Shown: one piece after another, positions 44,078 through 54,482 of the stretch
Position numbering within the stretch: the stretch's first letter is position 1
Layout: each line of letters begins with the position of its first letter
Assembly (NCBI RefSeq): GCF_014217805.1
Contig: NZ_CP055156.1
Coordinates: forward strand, 372,001-436,000
Origin: Adhaeribacter swui
Lineage (GTDB): Bacteria > Bacteroidota > Bacteroidia > Cytophagales > Hymenobacteraceae
Direction of reading: 5' to 3'
DNA: 64,000 nucleotides
Translations under genes and position numbers: made by a program
Notes under the pieces: model-generated
What the model was told of the DNA's origin: nothing
The model's database searches: none
Seen by the model: only the letters and a program-made list of their open reading frames with translations

Positions 44078-47000
44078 TTGAATACAAGTACACATCACGT
44101 AATTATTGCGTCTGTTGCGGTTGTTACTATGTTTGGCTGGCTTTCTGAGGCCGGAACATTAACCGGGGGTAGCGCTTTAAATATTAATGCGCTCCGCAGT
44201 TTAGTAGTTGATACCGTTATTACCGATACCACCACCAGCGAAGGCTATCGGAAATCCAGACGTCCCGACTTTCGGCCGAAAGATCGAGTAGGTGACCCAT
44301 TTTCTAATCGGACATCCCGCTCTCCTATGTTGCTTAAAAATCCGGATAATGTTGACTTGAACGTTGACTTGGACGATAGCTTGAAATATTTTGAAATTAA
44401 GGAGAAAGTAGGCGATCTGAATTTTCGAAATCCTACAATAATGACGTACGAAGAGTACACCAAATTTCAACAGCAACAAGCCATCCGGAATTATTGGCGG
44501 AGCAAAGCCGAGGGAGGTGTAACCGGAGAAAAAGCTTCTGGGCGTTCTTTACTGAGCCCTAAAATACCTGTAGTTAGCCCCTTGTTCGATCGTATTTTTG
44601 GTGGCAACTTTGTCGATATTCAAACAAATGGAAATGCCGGATTAAAATTTGGCGCCCGGTTTAACCGTAACTTTAACCAATCGCTCCCGCTGCGCCGGCA
44701 ACGGACTGGCGACTTTGAATTTGATCAAAATTTAGCTATTAACGTAACCGGCCGGATTGGTGAAAAACTTAAACTTAATTTTAACTGGGATACCAAAGCT
44801 AACTTTGAGTTTGAGAATAACATTAAAATGGATTATACCGGCTATGAGGAAGAAATTATCCGGAAGATTGAAGCTGGTAACGTTAGTTTGCCTTTAAATA
44901 ACAGTTTGGTTACTGGTGCCCAAAACTTGTTTGGGGTAAAGGCCCAGTTACAGTTCGGTAAATTAGGGGTAACCACGGTTATGTCGAATGTGCGGGGCCG
45001 CACGGATCAGATTAATATTCAGAATGGAGCACAGAACCGGCCTTTTGAAATAAAAATAGACCAATACGAGCGCGACCGGCATTATTTTTTGTCGCAGTTT
45101 TTCCGCGACCGTTATGATCGTTCTTTGCGCGATTTACCCCAACTTAAATCCGGTATTACCATCCGGCGGCTTGAAGTTTACATCACCAACGATAACCGGC
45201 AAACCGAAAACCTGCGCAACGTAGTAACCTTAATGGACTTAGCGGAGGCTGATACTGCTAAAATTTACCGGGATGTATTTGCTAAAACTGGCACTGCGCC
45301 AACGGTACCTGCCAGTAACGATGCTAATACTTTGTTTAGCCGAATAAGTAATTTCCGGGATAATAATACCGTAGACGAGCAATTACAAAGTTTAACTCCA
45401 GGATTTCAAAAAAACGTAGACTTTGAGCACGTTCGGGCCCGGCGTTTAGATCCGAAGGAATATAATTTTAGCCCGGAGTTAGGTTACATCTCCCTGAATA
45501 TACAAATGCTGCCCGAGCAGGTATTGGGCGTAGCTTACGAATACACCTATAATGGCCGCGTGTACCGGGTAGGCGAATTGCAGGACGATTACCAGAACGT
45601 TGGTGATAATCAAGTGATTTTTTTAAAAATGCTCAAATCTACCAATCCAGCTTTAGGGTTGCCGACCTGGGATTTGATGATGAAAAACGTGTATTCGCTG
45701 AATGCCAACCAGGTAACCCGCGAAGGATTTCAGTTGAAAATTATCTACAAAGACGATGAGACTGGCGTAGATATTACCAGCTTAAAAGAAGGTCAAAATA
45801 TTAAAGACGTTCCGCTAGTTGAAGTTTTTAATCTGGATAAAGTAAATACCAATAATGACGCCCCCGCCGATGGGAACTTCGACTTTTTAACCGGTTTAAC
45901 CATCGACCCCGAAAATGGCCGCATTTACTTTCCCGAAGTAGAACCCTTTGGCTCTTACCTGCAAAGTAAGTTTGCACCCGGCGAAGAAAATATAGCTCAG
46001 AAGTACGTGTTTCAGGAGTTGTATGAACAAACTCAAAGTGATGCGCAGCAAGTTACCAGTAAAGCTAAGTTTTTCCTGAAAGGACGCTACCAAGCCAGTT
46101 CCACCGACGAAATTGCTTTGCCCGGCATTCAGGTAGCTGAAGGTTCGGTTCGGGTACGGTCCGGAGGAAATTTGCTAACCGAAGGGGTTGATTACCGGGT
46201 AGATTATGCTTTGGCCCGCGTCAAAATTTTAAATCCAAGCTATCTAAATTCGGCGAGCAACCTGAGCGTAGAATTTGAGAAAGCCGAGATAATTAACCCG
46301 CAACCGCGGGCATTGGTTGGTACCCGCCTAGATTATGCTTTAAACCGGGATATTGGTTTAGGAGCCACCATCTTACATCTCGGCGAAACTCCTTACAATA
46401 ACAACCGGGTAAGCCTCGGCGACGAACCTTCTAACAATACCATCTACGGGTTAGATATAAATTTAAAAAAAGAATCGCGCCTATTAACTACCCTTACCGA
46501 CAAACTCCCTTTTATTGAAACCAAAGAGCCTTCGGCTTTTGCTTTCAACGCCGAGTTTGCGCAACTACTACCCGCTAAAGCAAAATTAAAAGGCGAAGAT
46601 GGGGTTTCTTACATCGATGATTTTGAAGGGGCCGAGTCTTCTTACTCTTTATCCAGCAGCAGTAACACGAATAACTGGCGTTTGGCAGCCACGCCGGCTC
46701 CCTTAATTAATGGCCGAACTGGTCTGGCTTATGCCAATAACCGGGCACACCTGGCTTGGTATACGATTGACCAAGGCGTATATTACCGTAACGGACCGCA
46801 GCATCCAAGAAACATTTCGGACGCCGATTTGCGAAACCATTATATCCGGGGTATTAACCGGAAAGAAATATTCCCGAACCGCGATTTAGATGCGGTAAAC
46901 AACTACGAATATCCTTTCGACATAGCCTTTTATCCTGCCGAGCGGGGGCAGTATAACTACAACCAAGGCGTAAGCGCTGACGGTAAATTTCTGCCGAACC

Positions 47001-50000
47001 GGAATAACCCGGTTGATAACTGGGGCGGTATTAGCCGCGAAATAACCTTTGATACCGATTTTGATAATGCTAATATTGAGTATCTGGAATTCTGGATGAT
47101 GGATCCATTCCTGAAAGTAACAAACCCCAATACGCAACTAGCAGATATTAACGATGATGAAGGCACAAATTCAAGAGCCAATACCACCGGAGGTGAATTA
47201 ATATTTAACTTAGGAAACGTATCGGAAGATTTATTAAAAGATCAAAACCGCTACGAGTTCGAAAACGGATTACCAACCGAAAATTTTACCGGTAATATTG
47301 CCACTACACCCAAACCCGATACGGACCGCACTCCCTGGGGAGTAGTAACGCGGCGGCAGTTTTTAACCGATGCTTTTGATAATACTTCTGGTAGCCGCCA
47401 GTTTCAGGATATAGGTTTAGAAGGACTAAACGACACTGAAGAAAAACAATTTTTTGCTGGGGTATACCAACAATTAGCTGACCCCTCGAACGATAATTTT
47501 AAACACCATTTAAATCAGGATTATGATAACCGCAATGTTAAAGTACTTGGCCGGTACAAATACTTTAACGGTATGGAAGGTAACTCTGTTGAAAACAGCG
47601 TAGAAGCCGCCTACCCTTACCCGGATAAAGAAGATTTAAATAAAGATAATATTGTATCGGATGTAGAACGCTACTACGAATACAAAATTGATTTACGCCC
47701 GGGCAAATTAGAAGTAGGCCAAAACTACATTGTAGACAGGGTGGATACCACCGTAAGCGGCGATAAAGTTTCCTGGTATTTATTCCGGATTCCGGTTCGC
47801 CAACCTACCGGCAACGTTAATAACATGCAGGGCTTTAAATCTATCCGGTTTATGCGCATGTACTTAACTCAGTTTCAGGAACCAGTAGTACTCCGTACAG
47901 TACAGATGCAATTTGTATCCAATCAATGGCGTAAATACTTGGGTTCTGTGTCGGAAGGAGGAGTACCATGTACCGGCAATTGCGATACCGATGTAGATAA
48001 TTTTACTGTTTCTACGGTAAACCTCGAAGAAAACGGCGAAGCGGATCCGGGTAATATTAAATACGTGATACCACCAGGTATTTATCGCCAGTTTGATAAC
48101 TCTTCGGTTACTACCCGCCGGCAAAACGAACAATCGCTGCAAATTTGCGTGGATAACTTAAAAGACTCTTTTGGTAAAGCCGTTTACAAAAACGTTACCA
48201 TGGATATGCTTATTTATAAACGTTTAAAGTTATTCATACATGCGCAAAGCTTAAACGGCAGCACCCGCGACGACGAAGTAAGGGCCTTTATCCGGATTGG
48301 TACTGATTACACGCAAAACTACTACGAATACTCTTTACCTTTAAAAATTACCCGGAATGGGGAAATCAACGAGCAGGAAATCTGGAAGGTAGAGAATATG
48401 ATTGATGTAGCCTTTCAGGATTTTATTAACGCGAAATCTGCCCGCAACCAGGCCCAGGCCAGTATTTTGCAACCATACAAAGTAGATCTAGAAAATGGTC
48501 GTCAGATAGTAGTAGTGGGTAACCCGGATTTTAGTTCGGTGCAAGGCATTATGATGGGCGTTCTTAACCCAAGATCTCCCGATCGGGCCGATAAATCGTT
48601 TTGTATCTGGGCTGATGAATTGCGCGTAGCTGATTTTGATAAGAAAGCCGGTTGGGCGGCAAATGCCCGCGCCAATTTAAAATTAGCCGATTTAGCTAAT
48701 ATCTCGGCAACCGGTTCGTATACTACCGTTGGCTTTGGTGGTTTGCAGGAAAAAATTGCGCAACGGGCCCGGGCTAATACCGCTCAGTTTGATGTAAATG
48801 CCAATATTGCGGCAGATAAATTCTTACCCGAAAATTTAGGCATTCGCATTCCGGTTGCTGTGCAGTACGGCAAGGCCACCCAGGAACCGCGCTACGATCC
48901 CTTAGATCCGGATACGCCCCTGGAGCAATCTTTAAAGAAGTTTGCCAACGATAAGGACCGACAGGAATACCGGAAAGAAGTTATTAATCAAACTACAACC
49001 AAAAGTTTTAACTTACTAAATGTCCGGAAAGAGAAAACCGATCCGGACTCTAAATCTCGCCCGTACGATATCGAGAACCTGTCGCTTTCTTATGCTTACA
49101 GCGAACTGTTGCATACAGATATATTCACGGATCGGGATTTAACTAAAACGTATACCGGCGGTTTGGCTTACGCCTTTAATGGTGCGCCTAAAAACTATAC
49201 TCCGCTAAGTAAAGTGGCGGCCTTAAAATCGCCGTATTTAAAATTCTTACAAGAATTTAACTTTACTCCGTTACCGAGCCGGGTTGCTTTCCGGGCCGAC
49301 TTAGACCGGCGGTATAACGAATTGTTCCTGCAGCGCCGTCTTAACCCAAATGAAACGCCGGTACCCTTAGATCCGAAATATGCCACTTTTCAGAAGACTT
49401 TTTTCTTTAACCGGGTTTATGATATTAAATGGGATTTAACCAAAAGCTTATCTTTTGATTATACTGCCACTAACCGCTCGGTGGTAGATGAGCCGGATGG
49501 CAGAATTAACCGCCACGATGAAGACCCGTTAGTCCGGGAAAGAAGTAACGAAATTTGGCGCAATCTTTATAAAGGTGGCCGTACCACCAACTTTGATCAA
49601 TCAGCAGCCGTAACTTACCGCTTGCCACTCGATAAATTTCCGTTAACTGACTGGGTTAGCGCTGATGTACGTTACGCGGCCGGATATACCTGGACATCAG
49701 GATCTACCGTATTGTTGAGCGATTCGCTCGGTTTAGGTAATACCATCCAGAATAACAGCGATGCCAGTGCTACTGGTAAAGTAGATTTATTACGCTTGTA
49801 CAATAAGGTAAAATTCTTAAAAGCAATTAACGAAGCTACGCCCAACGCCGGTGCCCGCCCACCACAACCAGCAGCACCAGGCACAGAGGCCGCGCAAGAT
49901 ACTACCGAGAAAAAGCCCGAGCTAAGGGCCTTAAAAGCAACGCTTAAAGTATTAATGGCTGTGCAATCCGTTAATTTTACTTACCAGTTAACGCGAGGCA

Positions 50001-51370
50001 ATTTAGTGCCGGGCTATCTACCTAAATCTAAATTCCTGGGCTTCGACGAAGGTTTTAATGCTCCGGGCTTGCCTTTTATTTTAGGTAAGCAATTTGAGTT
50101 AAGTGATTTGTATGATCTTATTTACCGGAACGGTTGGTATACCCAAAACAGTCATTTATTAAACACGGCGTTTAGCGGCTTACGAACCGAAAATTTCTCG
50201 GCCCGGACCAATGTGGTACCTTTTAAAAACTTTAACATCCAGGTAGAAGCTCGCCGGGAACGTTCGGATATTGAAGAAGCTTTTTATCGCTTATCCGTTG
50301 ATGAAGCCACCGGAGAGCCAATTAGTACCACCCCAGAATTGCAGAACCCCTACCACACTGGTTCTTTTAGCACTTCCATTATATCGTTAGGTACCATGTT
50401 CGAAAGCAAACGGGGCAATAGCTCGCAGGCATTTGATAATTTTATAAAATACCGGTCTACTATTGCGCCCCGGTTAGGTGCCGCCAACCCCGATAAAACG
50501 GGTACTTACACCAAAAATTCGCAGGATGTTTTAATACCGGCTTTTATATATGCTTATACTGGTAAGGATATTAACACGTATGATCCAACAACCAAAGCAG
50601 GCCGGTCTACCAATTTGTTTAAAAGCATTCCGTTGCCCAACTGGCGTTTAGATTATAATGGCTTAGCAGAACTGCCATTTATTAAACAGTATTTTAGCTC
50701 GTTTACCTTGGCGCACGCTTACAGCTCGGTGTATAGCATTAACAACTTTGCTACTTCGCTTAAATACAACACCGAGCCAGAATCCGGTTTCTCAACGGTT
50801 AAAAACGAGCGAAATGAGTTTGAGCCGTATTACGTTATTAGTCAATTAACAATCATGGAGCGCTTAACTCCTTTGTTGGGTATTAATTTTAAAACCCAGA
50901 AAAATGTAATTGGCCGCTTAGAATATCGCACCGAACGCAACCTGGCCTTGAATATGGCTACCAATGCCCAGGTTACCGAAGTGGGTATCAGAGATTACGT
51001 AATAGGCTTAGGTTATGCTACCACTAACTTCCGGGTTCCTTTTAAAATCAACGGCGAACGCATTGTTCTTAAAAATGAGTTAAATGCCCGCTTTGACTTT
51101 ACTTTACGCGATAACATCACTATTCAACGTTCCATAATTAGCGATACTACGGGTACTGGTGGCGGCTTTGAATTAGAGCGTAGCTTAAACGAACCCACCA
51201 ATGGCACCAAGCAAATTCAAATTAAACCAACCATTGATTATACGGTAAATCAAAAATTAAACATCCAGTTTTATTTTACCAGGGTAGTATCGGAACCTAA
51301 AATATCCAGTTCGTTTAAAAATACAGTTTCGGAAGGTGGCATTCAGTTACGTTACAGCTTGTCGCAATAA
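44078..51370 (+). CDS. sprA: Type IX secretion/gliding translocon protein SprA (Sov)
   Basis: SprA is the outer-membrane translocon of the type IX secretion system: a very large beta-barrel through which cargo exits. The 2430-residue protein begins with TTG (44078), has an N-terminal signal (VIIASVAVVTMFGWLSEAG) and carries the SprA-type N-terminal module: RNYWRSKAEGG, GLKFGARFNRNFNQSLPLRRQ, and LKLNFNWDTKANFEFENNIK. A repeat of this type of segment and long stretches of alternating beta-strand follow. The C-terminal barrel region is rich in aromatic end residues. It follows ruvA by 21 bp and is followed by gcvH; this ruvA-sprA-gcvH order is known from Flavobacterium. Length is within the family's typical 2,300-2,500 residues. 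Confidence 0.95.
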   Translation: MNTSTHHVIIASVAVVTMFGWLSEAGTLTGGSALNINALRSLVVDTVITDTTTSEGYRKSRRPDFRPKDRVGDPFSNRTSRSPMLLKNPDNVDLNVDLDDSLKYFEIKEKVGDLNFRNPTIMTYEEYTKFQQQQAIRNYWRSKAEGGVTGEKASGRSLLSPKIPVVSPLFDRIFGGNFVDIQTNGNAGLKFGARFNRNFNQSLPLRRQRTGDFEFDQNLAINVTGRIGEKLKLNFNWDTKANFEFENNIKMDYTGYEEEIIRKIEAGNVSLPLNNSLVTGAQNLFGVKAQLQFGKLGVTTVMSNVRGRTDQINIQNGAQNRPFEIKIDQYERDRHYFLSQFFRDRYDRSLRDLPQLKSGITIRRLEVYITNDNRQTENLRNVVTLMDLAEADTAKIYRDVFAKTGTAPTVPASNDANTLFSRISNFRDNNTVDEQLQSLTPGFQKNVDFEHVRARRLDPKEYNFSPELGYISLNIQMLPEQVLGVAYEYTYNGRVYRVGELQDDYQNVGDNQVIFLKMLKSTNPALGLPTWDLMMKNVYSLNANQVTREGFQLKIIYKDDETGVDITSLKEGQNIKDVPLVEVFNLDKVNTNNDAPADGNFDFLTGLTIDPENGRIYFPEVEPFGSYLQSKFAPGEENIAQKYVFQELYEQTQSDAQQVTSKAKFFLKGRYQASSTDEIALPGIQVAEGSVRVRSGGNLLTEGVDYRVDYALARVKILNPSYLNSASNLSVEFEKAEIINPQPRALVGTRLDYALNRDIGLGATILHLGETPYNNNRVSLGDEPSNNTIYGLDINLKKESRLLTTLTDKLPFIETKEPSAFAFNAEFAQLLPAKAKLKGEDGVSYIDDFEGAESSYSLSSSSNTNNWRLAATPAPLINGRTGLAYANNRAHLAWYTIDQGVYYRNGPQHPRNISDADLRNHYIRGINRKEIFPNRDLDAVNNYEYPFDIAFYPAERGQYNYNQGVSADGKFLPNRNNPVDNWGGISREITFDTDFDNANIEYLEFWMMDPFLKVTNPNTQLADINDDEGTNSRANTTGGELIFNLGNVSEDLLKDQNRYEFENGLPTENFTGNIATTPKPDTDRTPWGVVTRRQFLTDAFDNTSGSRQFQDIGLEGLNDTEEKQFFAGVYQQLADPSNDNFKHHLNQDYDNRNVKVLGRYKYFNGMEGNSVENSVEAAYPYPDKEDLNKDNIVSDVERYYEYKIDLRPGKLEVGQNYIVDRVDTTVSGDKVSWYLFRIPVRQPTGNVNNMQGFKSIRFMRMYLTQFQEPVVLRTVQMQFVSNQWRKYLGSVSEGGVPCTGNCDTDVDNFTVSTVNLEENGEADPGNIKYVIPPGIYRQFDNSSVTTRRQNEQSLQICVDNLKDSFGKAVYKNVTMDMLIYKRLKLFIHAQSLNGSTRDDEVRAFIRIGTDYTQNYYEYSLPLKITRNGEINEQEIWKVENMIDVAFQDFINAKSARNQAQASILQPYKVDLENGRQIVVVGNPDFSSVQGIMMGVLNPRSPDRADKSFCIWADELRVADFDKKAGWAANARANLKLADLANISATGSYTTVGFGGLQEKIAQRARANTAQFDVNANIAADKFLPENLGIRIPVAVQYGKATQEPRYDPLDPDTPLEQSLKKFANDKDRQEYRKEVINQTTTKSFNLLNVRKEKTDPDSKSRPYDIENLSLSYAYSELLHTDIFTDRDLTKTYTGGLAYAFNGAPKNYTPLSKVAALKSPYLKFLQEFNFTPLPSRVAFRADLDRRYNELFLQRRLNPNETPVPLDPKYATFQKTFFFNRVYDIKWDLTKSLSFDYTATNRSVVDEPDGRINRHDEDPLVRERSNEIWRNLYKGGRTTNFDQSAAVTYRLPLDKFPLTDWVSADVRYAAGYTWTSGSTVLLSDSLGLGNTIQNNSDASATGKVDLLRLYNKVKFLKAINEATPNAGARPPQPAAPGTEAAQDTTEKKPELRALKATLKVLMAVQSVNFTYQLTRGNLVPGYLPKSKFLGFDEGFNAPGLPFILGKQFELSDLYDLIYRNGWYTQNSHLLNTAFSGLRTENFSARTNVVPFKNFNIQVEARRERSDIEEAFYRLSVDEATGEPISTTPELQNPYHTGSFSTSIISLGTMFESKRGNSSQAFDNFIKYRSTIAPRLGAANPDKTGTYTKNSQDVLIPAFIYAYTGKDINTYDPTTKAGRSTNLFKSIPLPNWRLDYNGLAELPFIKQYFSSFTLAHAYSSVYSINNFATSLKYNTEPESGFSTVKNERNEFEPYYVISQLTIMERLTPLLGINFKTQKNVIGRLEYRTERNLALNMATNAQVTEVGIRDYVIGLGYATTNFRVPFKINGERIVLKNELNARFDFTLRDNITIQRSIISDTTGTGGGFELERSLNEPTNGTKQIQIKPTIDYTVNQKLNIQFYFTRVVSEPKISSSFKNTVSEGGIQLRYSLSQ

Positions 51371-51445
51371 ATAAAACATTATTTTAAAAATTAGGTATTA
51401 TGGTAAGGCTGTAAATTAGCCAGGCAAGTAAAGTTAAATTCTTAT

Positions 51446-51453
51446 TATATTTG
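51446..51453 (+). promoter_or_regulatory. Putative -7 promoter element for gcvH-vanZ
   Basis: TATATTTG lies 60 bp upstream of the ATG at 51514. The longest ORF frame starts inside this element (TTG at 51451), which argues for the 51514 start. Confidence 0.5.
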
Positions 51454-51513
51454 CTTCAGCACCCTGATATAGAAGCTCTGAAATTAAATAAACACCTAAA
51501 CCTGAAACTAAAG

Positions 51514-51894
51514 ATGAATTTACCACAGGACCTCCGGTATACGAAAGATCATGAATGGGTTCGTATTGAAGGAGATATAGCCTTTGTTGGCATTACTGAT
51601 TTTGCGCAAAGCGAACTAGGGGATATTGTGTATGTAGATATTGACACCCTGGATAAACAAGTAAACAAAGAAGAAGTATTTGGCACCGTAGAAGCGGTAA
51701 AAACCGTTTCGGATTTATTTAGTCCCCTTACGGGTACTGTACTGGAAGTTAACCCAAAGCTGGATTCTAACCCCGAAATGGTAAATTCTGATCCGTATGG
51801 CCAGGGTTGGATGATAAAATTGGCTATTACGGACACCAGTGAAATTGAAGAACTATTAACCGCTGAAGCTTACGGCGACTTAGTTGGGGCTTAA
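51514..51894 (+). CDS. gcvH: Glycine cleavage system H protein
   Basis: The H protein carries the lipoyl arm of the glycine cleavage system. The 126-residue protein starts at the ATG 51514 ([21 protein letters not shown]). It has [15 protein letters not shown], with the lipoylated Lys in VEAVKTVS, and [13 protein letters not shown]. The length fits the family exactly with this start; an upstream TTG at 51451 adds 21 residues and would overlap the promoter. It is translationally linked to the VanZ-like gene (stop and start adjacent). gcvT and gcvP are not in the window; H can also serve as lipoyl relay. Confidence 0.96.
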   Translation: MNLPQDLRYTKDHEWVRIEGDIAFVGITDFAQSELGDIVYVDIDTLDKQVNKEEVFGTVEAVKTVSDLFSPLTGTVLEVNPKLDSNPEMVNSDPYGQGWMIKLAITDTSEIEELLTAEAYGDLVGA

Positions 51895-52335
51895 ATGAAT
51901 TTTAAAAAACAAAGCGCCGGCCTTATTTCGCCAGGTACTGGTACGCTGGCGCTTTTATTACCTTATATACCGGCTGTTATTTGGGCTAGTATTATACTGG
52001 TATTAACTTTATTACCGCCGCAAGCTTTGCCTAAAGTTCCGGATTGGAGCCTTATCAGTATAAATTCGCTGGCGCACCTGTTTGTATTTTTAATTTGGTC
52101 TTTTCTAATACTATTTGGCTACTATCGTTCTAAGTCAAATCTGGTTACCCGAAATATCAACAGCATTATAATTACTTTACTTTTGGCAGTAAGTTACGGC
52201 GCGCTGATTGAGTTATTACAGGGTTTAATGCGGTTAGGCCGCCAGCCCGATATCGCTGACATTTACTTTAACACCATTGGAGCCGTGCTGGGTATTATCT
52301 TTTTTTATCTGGTAAAAAAGTATTTTAAAATATAA
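51895..52335 (+). CDS. VanZ-like family membrane protein
   Basis: The 146-residue protein has four hydrophobic helices: LPYIPAVIWASIILVLTLLPPQALP, LAHLFVFLIWSFLILFGYY, IIITLLLAVSYGALIELLQGL, and IGAVLGIIFFYLVKKYF. It retains the VanZ features HLFVF and ELLQ...DIYFNTIGAVLG. The VanZ family includes teicoplanin-resistance proteins but most members are unlinked to resistance and have no assigned function. It starts immediately after the gcvH stop, so it is co-translated with it; gcvH-vanZ is a known Bacteroidota pairing. Confidence 0.9.
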   Translation: MNFKKQSAGLISPGTGTLALLLPYIPAVIWASIILVLTLLPPQALPKVPDWSLISINSLAHLFVFLIWSFLILFGYYRSKSNLVTRNINSIIITLLLAVSYGALIELLQGLMRLGRQPDIADIYFNTIGAVLGIIFFYLVKKYFKI

Positions 52336-52376
52336 GCCCATCCTATTAAAAGCAGTAAACAATTAGCTGCCTAAAA

Positions 52377-53366
52377 TTAAAATAAAGCATTTTTTAAATT
52401 TTTATCCTGCGCAAAATCGGTGATGTTTTGCAGGGTTACTTCGGCGATGTTGTGCATGGCATTTTGCGTAAAAAAAGCTTGATGCCCCGTAATTAGCACA
52501 TTAGGGAAAGCCAATAAACGGGTAAATACATCGTCCTGTATTACTTTATCGGATAAATCTTCAAAAAATAAATCGCCTTCTTCTTCGTACACATCTAATC
52601 CAAGGTAGCCGATTTGTCCGTGCTTTAAACCTTCAATAACCGCTACGGTATCAATCAGCGCACCCCGGCTGGTATTAATCAGCATTACTCCCGGTTTTAC
52701 CTGGGCTAAAGTAGTTTCGTTAATCAGGTGAAACGTATCTGCTGTAAGTGGGCAATGCAAAGAAATAATATCGGACTCAGCGTAAATGGTAGCCAGATCG
52801 GTAAAATTAATACCTATTTCTTCGCATTCGGGCGACTGCACGATATCGTAACCTAAAACGCGGCAACCCAAACCTTTAAAAATGCGAGCAGTAGCAAAAC
52901 CGATTTTCCCTAAGCCAATGAGCCCGACCGTTTTGCCGTGTAAATCAAACCCCATTAAACCATTCAACGAAAAGTTGCCTTCGCGTACCCGATTGTAAGC
53001 CCGATGCGTTTTGCGATTAAGCGTAAGCACCAAAGCTAAGGTATGCTCGGCCACTGAATACGGTGAATAAGACGGTACCCGCACCACTTTTAAATTATGT
53101 TTTTGAGCTGCTGTTAAATCTACGTGGTTAAAACCTGCAGATCGTAGGGCCAGCAATTTTACGTTTAAGTCGGCTAACTGTTGAATTACCGGGGCACTGG
53201 CTTCATCATTTACAAAAATGCAAACTGCCTCGAACCCTCGGGCTAACACGGCGGTATCGGCATGCAAGGGTACATCCAAAAAGTGGAGTTCGTGCCCGAA
53301 AGATTGGTTTAATTCTTCAAAAAAATGCTTATCGTAAGGTTTGGCACTAAAGAATACTATTCGCAT
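52377..53366 (-). CDS. ldhA: 2-hydroxyacid dehydrogenase (D-lactate dehydrogenase type)
   Basis: The 329-residue enzyme reduces a 2-keto acid with NADH; closest in pattern to fermentative D-lactate dehydrogenase LdhA. It contains the Rossmann motif GLIGLGKIGFATARIF, the catalytic Arg in NTSRGALID, the Glu in DVYEEEGDLFFED and the His in ITGHQAFFT. DVYEEEGDLFFEDLSDKVI is typical of LdhA. Substrate specificity is inferred. It is convergent with the VanZ-like gene (41 bp between stops) and followed upstream in the same direction by yicC. Confidence 0.9.
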   Translation of the reverse strand: MRIVFFSAKPYDKHFFEELNQSFGHELHFLDVPLHADTAVLARGFEAVCIFVNDEASAPVIQQLADLNVKLLALRSAGFNHVDLTAAQKHNLKVVRVPSYSPYSVAEHTLALVLTLNRKTHRAYNRVREGNFSLNGLMGFDLHGKTVGLIGLGKIGFATARIFKGLGCRVLGYDIVQSPECEEIGINFTDLATIYAESDIISLHCPLTADTFHLINETTLAQVKPGVMLINTSRGALIDTVAVIEGLKHGQIGYLGLDVYEEEGDLFFEDLSDKVIQDDVFTRLLAFPNVLITGHQAFFTQNAMHNIAEVTLQNITDFAQDKNLKNALF

Positions 53367-53401
53367 CGGATCAGCCGGCTTAAATTTTAAAAATTTAAAA
53401 T

Positions 53402-54286
53402 TTACAAAATGTTATTCAGTTGCTCTTTTATCTTTTCCAGTTCTTCTTTCATTTCTACCACAAACCTTTGAATAGTGGCATCGTTGGCCTTTGAACCAAT
53501 GGTGTTAATTTCGCGGCCAATTTCCTGCGAGATAAAGCCTAATTTTTTACCGGTTGGTTCGGGCAAATACACTGTTTCGGTAAAGTAATGTAAGTGGTTG
53601 ATTAATCTTACTTTTTCTTCGGCAATGTCCAGCTTTTCGATAAAATAAATCATTTCCTGCTCAAACCTGTTCTCGTTAAACAGCTCGGAGGTATTAATTT
53701 CGGCGAGGTGACTGCGGAGCCGGTTCCGGATATGCTCTATCCGGATGGGGTCTTGCTTATCAATTTCTGCCAGCAAAATCCGGATGCGATCAATGTAAGT
53801 CATTATTTCGGCTGTAAGCGCTTTGCCTTCGTCTACCCGGAAATTATTAAAATTTTGCAGAGCTTCTGTTAATACTTCCTGCACTTCGTCCCAGCTTATC
53901 GCCTCATTTTCTTCTTCGGTGCCGGAACCTTGCTGCACTACTTCGGGCATTTGCAGGGCCAACCGGAATAATTCATTTTTATTAGCCCCAACCCGGTCTG
54001 CTGCTAATTCTAATTCGGTATAATACAACTGTAATAATTCGGTATTTATAAAATTGCGGGTTTTAGCCAAGCGGGAACGCGTAAAATCAATCGTTAGATT
54101 TATTTTGCCCCGGATCAAATTCTTACTTAATGTATTCCGGATTTCGTGTTCCTTATCGGCTAAAAAGCGCGGAATCCGAACCGACAGATCCATACTTTTA
54201 GAATTTAAGGATTTTATTTCCACGGAGATAGCATACTGTTCGGTTTCTTTCTGGGCCAAGCCGTAGCCCGTCATTGATTTTAGCAT
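53402..54286 (-). CDS. yicC: YicC/YloC family endoribonuclease
   Basis: The 294-residue protein starts MLKSMTGYGLAQKETEQYAISVEIKSLNSKSMDLSVRIPRFL, the YicC N-terminal signature. The C-terminus has EKLDIAEEKVRLINHLHYF and KKLGFISQEIGREINTIGSKANDATIQRFVVEMKEELEKIKEQLNNI, also typical. YicC proteins are recently recognised RNases that act on small RNAs or mRNAs; the E. coli member cleaves RyhB. In many bacteria gmk follows; here it does not, and the next gene in the same direction is ldhA. Confidence 0.93.
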   Translation of the reverse strand: MLKSMTGYGLAQKETEQYAISVEIKSLNSKSMDLSVRIPRFLADKEHEIRNTLSKNLIRGKINLTIDFTRSRLAKTRNFINTELLQLYYTELELAADRVGANKNELFRLALQMPEVVQQGSGTEEENEAISWDEVQEVLTEALQNFNNFRVDEGKALTAEIMTYIDRIRILLAEIDKQDPIRIEHIRNRLRSHLAEINTSELFNENRFEQEMIYFIEKLDIAEEKVRLINHLHYFTETVYLPEPTGKKLGFISQEIGREINTIGSKANDATIQRFVVEMKEELEKIKEQLNNIL

Positions 54287-54317
54287 TCGTACTATTTTAA
54301 GTAATCCAAGTAAAGGT

Positions 54318-54325
54318 CAAAGTTA
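54318..54325 (-). promoter_or_regulatory. Putative -7 promoter element for yicC
   Basis: The minus strand reads TAACTTTG (TAnnTTTG), 31 bp upstream of the yicC ATG. Confidence 0.42.
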
Positions 54326-54482
54326 CAGGATTAAGTAATGTTTATATTTTTATTTTTTATTTGCATTCCCCCCATTTTACCCGATTTTTAAAATTTGGTT
54401 TTTGCCAAACTGGAAACTAATTTTGCATTAAAATCCTTATTTCAGTGCGCTACAAGGTAAAGCGAAAGAATTAGTATTTACA

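Noticed and set aside
51451-51513. N-terminal extension of GcvH from a TTG
   Set aside because: The TTG lies inside the promoter element, and the ATG at 51514 gives the exact family length.
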